Shown: positions 6,601 through 7,043 of the stretch, piece by piece
Layout of the letters: each line of letters begins with the position of its first letter
Position numbering within the stretch: position 1 is the first letter of the stretch
Assembly (NCBI GenBank): GCA_950071955.1
Contig: CATMOC010000189.1
Coordinates: 1-7,043, forward strand
From: an uncultured Mesorhizobium sp.
GTDB lineage: Bacteria; Pseudomonadota; Alphaproteobacteria; Rhizobiales; Rhizobiaceae
Reading direction: 5' to 3'
Length of the DNA: 7,043 nucleotides
Position numbers and translations under genes: made by a program
Notes under the pieces: model-generated
Databases searched by the model: none
Seen by the model: the letters and a program-made list of their open reading frames with translations, nothing else
What the model was told of the DNA's origin: nothing

Positions 6601-7043
6601 ATGACGACCGTCGGCGCCTATTTCCGGCTTGCCCGGGCCGGCTGGATCATGGTTCGCGAGGGCGTGGTGGCAGCCTTGCCGGGCGACCAGCTGACGGGTC
6701 CGCCCAGGACCGCGTGGCGCGTGGCGCGGCTCCTGGCGCGCCGCCACTCGGCCGATCGCGATCGCTCCGAGCGTTTTGCCAAGGCGGCGACGCGGCTCGG
6801 TCCATCCTACGTCAAGCTCGGGCAGTTCCTCGCCACCCGGCCGGACGTGGTCGGCACCGAGATCGCGCTCGATCTCGCCAACCTGCAGGACCGGATGGAC
6901 AAGTTCCCGCAGGCGGAAGCCGTGGCGGCCATACGGGATTCGCTCGGACGTCCGATCGAGGATCTCTTCGAGGAGTTCGGGGAGCCGGTCGCCGCGGCGT
7001 CAATCGCCCAGGGGCATCCCGCCACGGTTCCCGGCAGCAGTCG
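6601..7043 (+). CDS. ubiB: Ubiquinone biosynthesis protein UbiB, 3' end missing
   Basis: The N-terminal 147 residues of an atypical kinase-like (UbiB/COQ8/ABC1 family) protein needed for ubiquinone synthesis, membrane-associated and thought to act as an ATPase supporting the ubiquinone-making complex. The family's KxGQ motif is at 72-75 (VKLGQFLATRPDVVG), followed by LQDRMDKFPQAEA (95-107) and the start of the nucleotide-binding domain, FGEPVAAASIAQGH (126-139). The last motif normally reads SIAQVH; here residue 138 is Gly (GGG codon, 7012-7014) instead of Val, and the frame is intact around it. The C-terminal catalytic core and the membrane helices lie beyond the window. The ATG at 6601 is preceded by GAAGG overlapping the ubiE stop codon. 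Position and spacing mark it as the second gene of a ubiE-ubiB operon. Confidence 0.93.
   Translation, partial: MTTVGAYFRLARAGWIMVREGVVAALPGDQLTGPPRTAWRVARLLARRHSADRDRSERFAKAATRLGPSYVKLGQFLATRPDVVGTEIALDLANLQDRMDKFPQAEAVAAIRDSLGRPIEDLFEEFGEPVAAASIAQGHPATVPGSS

Noticed and set aside
7010..7043. Frameshift near the end of ubiB to explain the odd SIAQGH motif
   Set aside because: The frame continues sensibly on both sides (AAASIAQ, then HPATVPGSSR), so a single substitution explains it better than an indel.

Overview
The window is GC-rich, its genes are tightly packed, and its long antisense reading frames are of the kind high GC produces. By protein character (rhizobial-type Upp, Add, UbiE and UbiB, and a two-domain ALDH16 enzyme) it fits an alphaproteobacterium of the order Hyphomicrobiales, most likely near Mesorhizobium/Phyllobacteriaceae. 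That placement is inference from remembered family sequences, with no search run. The theme is nucleoside and nucleobase salvage, next to the start of a ubiquinone biosynthesis operon.

Layout, left to right. (1) Positions 2-1723, plus strand: the 3' part of a two-domain ALDH16-type aldehyde dehydrogenase, with an intact catalytic first domain and a second ALDH-like domain without a nucleophile cysteine. (2) 1724-1971: a non-coding gap holding a short palindromic repeat element of about 173 bp with near-perfect 13-bp terminal inverted repeats and a strong internal hairpin. (3) 1972-3288, plus: deoA, thymidine phosphorylase. (4) 3304-3870, minus, converging on deoA: a small membrane-anchored retropepsin-like (clan AA) aspartic protease. 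(5) 3990-4619, minus: upp, uracil phosphoribosyltransferase. (6) 4724-5701, minus: an adenosine deaminase-family enzyme (add). (7) 5811-6587, plus, divergent from add: ubiE. (8) 6601 to the window end, plus: the N-terminal third or so of ubiB.

How the genes fit together. DeoA splits deoxynucleosides into base and deoxyribose-1-phosphate. After mutase action the sugar goes to deoxyribose-phosphate aldolase (DeoC), which releases acetaldehyde. The upstream aldehyde dehydrogenase is a plausible acetaldehyde sink, although deoC itself is not in the window. Upp returns uracil to UMP and Add deaminates adenosine, deoxyadenosine or possibly adenine. The minus-strand genes run add, upp, protease and may form one transcription unit. 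ubiE and ubiB are 13 bp apart and clearly form a separate operon for ubiquinone synthesis.

No clearly new system is visible. The points most worth a second look are the repeat element, the ALDH16 enzyme beside deoA, a Val-to-Gly change in the conserved SIAQVH motif of UbiB, and a Glu in place of the ribose-contacting Asp in the deaminase.
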